Below, one piece after another: positions 14,856 to 15,179 of a stretch of 15,179 bases of DNA (the stretch's first letter is position 1; each line of letters opens with the position of its first letter). The position numbers and the translations under genes are program-made. Location of the stretch: the NCBI GenBank assembly GCA_964590515.1, contig CAZPZD010000052.1, positions 1 to 15,179 on the forward strand, written 5' to 3'. This DNA is from JADFRG01 sp964590515. GTDB taxonomy: Bacteria > Chloroflexota > Anaerolineae > Anaerolineales > E44-bin32. The notes under the pieces were generated by a model. It was not told where the DNA came from, searched no databases, and saw nothing but the letters and a program-made list of their open reading frames with translations.

Positions 14856-15179
14856 TCAATCTCCCCGCATCGGCGCCCGGGCCACAACAATCGCCCCTAT
14901 CAGGGCCGCCACCAACAGCACGGAGGCGATCTCGAAGGGCAGGATGAATCCGTCCACATCGACCAGGGCTTTGCCCAAAACGTCCAAACCGCTCTCGGGC
15001 TCGAGCAGCACGGGTCGGATCGGGGCCGGCAACTGGAAGATGATAGCCAGCAGACTGGCGAACAGCAGCACGGCGGCCATCCCGGCGAAGACCCAGGTCC
15101 GGTTGATCTGGGGATCGGTCTCGCGCATGACCGCCCGGGTCAGCATCACCACGATGATGATCAGGATGGCGATGGCGTC
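14856..15179 (-). CDS. nuoJ: NADH-quinone oxidoreductase subunit J, N-terminus cut by window edge
   Basis: The frame is open to the last base, so only the last 107 residues are present. They contain the end of a hydrophobic helix followed by MLTRAVMRETDPQINR, then two more membrane helices (about 32-51 and 80-101). This corresponds to the C-terminal half of NuoJ, and the position directly before nuoK is the standard order. The N-terminal helices, including the pi-bulge TM3 region, lie beyond the window or at its very edge. Confidence 0.88.
   Translation of the reverse strand, partial: DAIAILIIIVVMLTRAVMRETDPQINRTWVFAGMAAVLLFASLLAIIFQLPAPIRPVLLEPESGLDVLGKALVDVDGFILPFEIASVLLVAALIGAIVVARAPMRGD

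Overview
The window looks like chromosomal DNA of a GC-rich bacterium, most likely Chloroflexota. That placement is inference: it rests on two tandem nuoM genes inside a nuo cluster, a nuo cluster running directly into F0 ATP synthase genes, and a MurE with a non-DAP-like specificity motif. I could not run a search. Almost everything is on the minus strand and nearly every base is coding. There is no gene-free stretch longer than 300 bases, and I saw no tRNA, rRNA, CRISPR array or insertion sequence.

Layout, left to right. (1) 1-1817, minus: a secreted thermolysin-family (M4) metalloprotease whose C-terminal end runs off the window. (2) 2078-2602, plus, divergent from the protease: a small exported protein with a Pro/Thr-rich linker and a domain that reads like emfourin, the M4-protease inhibitor family. 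The 260-base spacer between them carries inverted and direct repeats, and the protease leader has a terminator-like hairpin. (3) 2675-4698, minus: murE and a low-molecular-weight protein phosphatase, joined by an ATGA overlap. (4) 4755-5320, minus: a YefM/Phd-RelE type toxin-antitoxin pair. Its promoter is followed by an array of GTAC cores on an exact 12-base period. (5) 5471-15179, minus: one long unidirectional run ending at a strong intrinsic terminator, transcribed in the order nuoJ (partial), nuoK, nuoL, nuoM, a second nuoM, nuoN, atpZ, atpB, atpE, atpF.

How it works together. The nuo genes encode the membrane arm of respiratory complex I, which pumps protons when NADH or another donor is oxidised. 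The atp genes encode the membrane F0 sector that uses the proton gradient, so generator and consumer appear to share a transcript. Three features stand out. The second NuoM has lost the channel lysine of TM7. The b subunit carries the C-terminal part of subunit delta but not its N-terminal domain. The F0 genes end at a terminator with no F1 genes after them.
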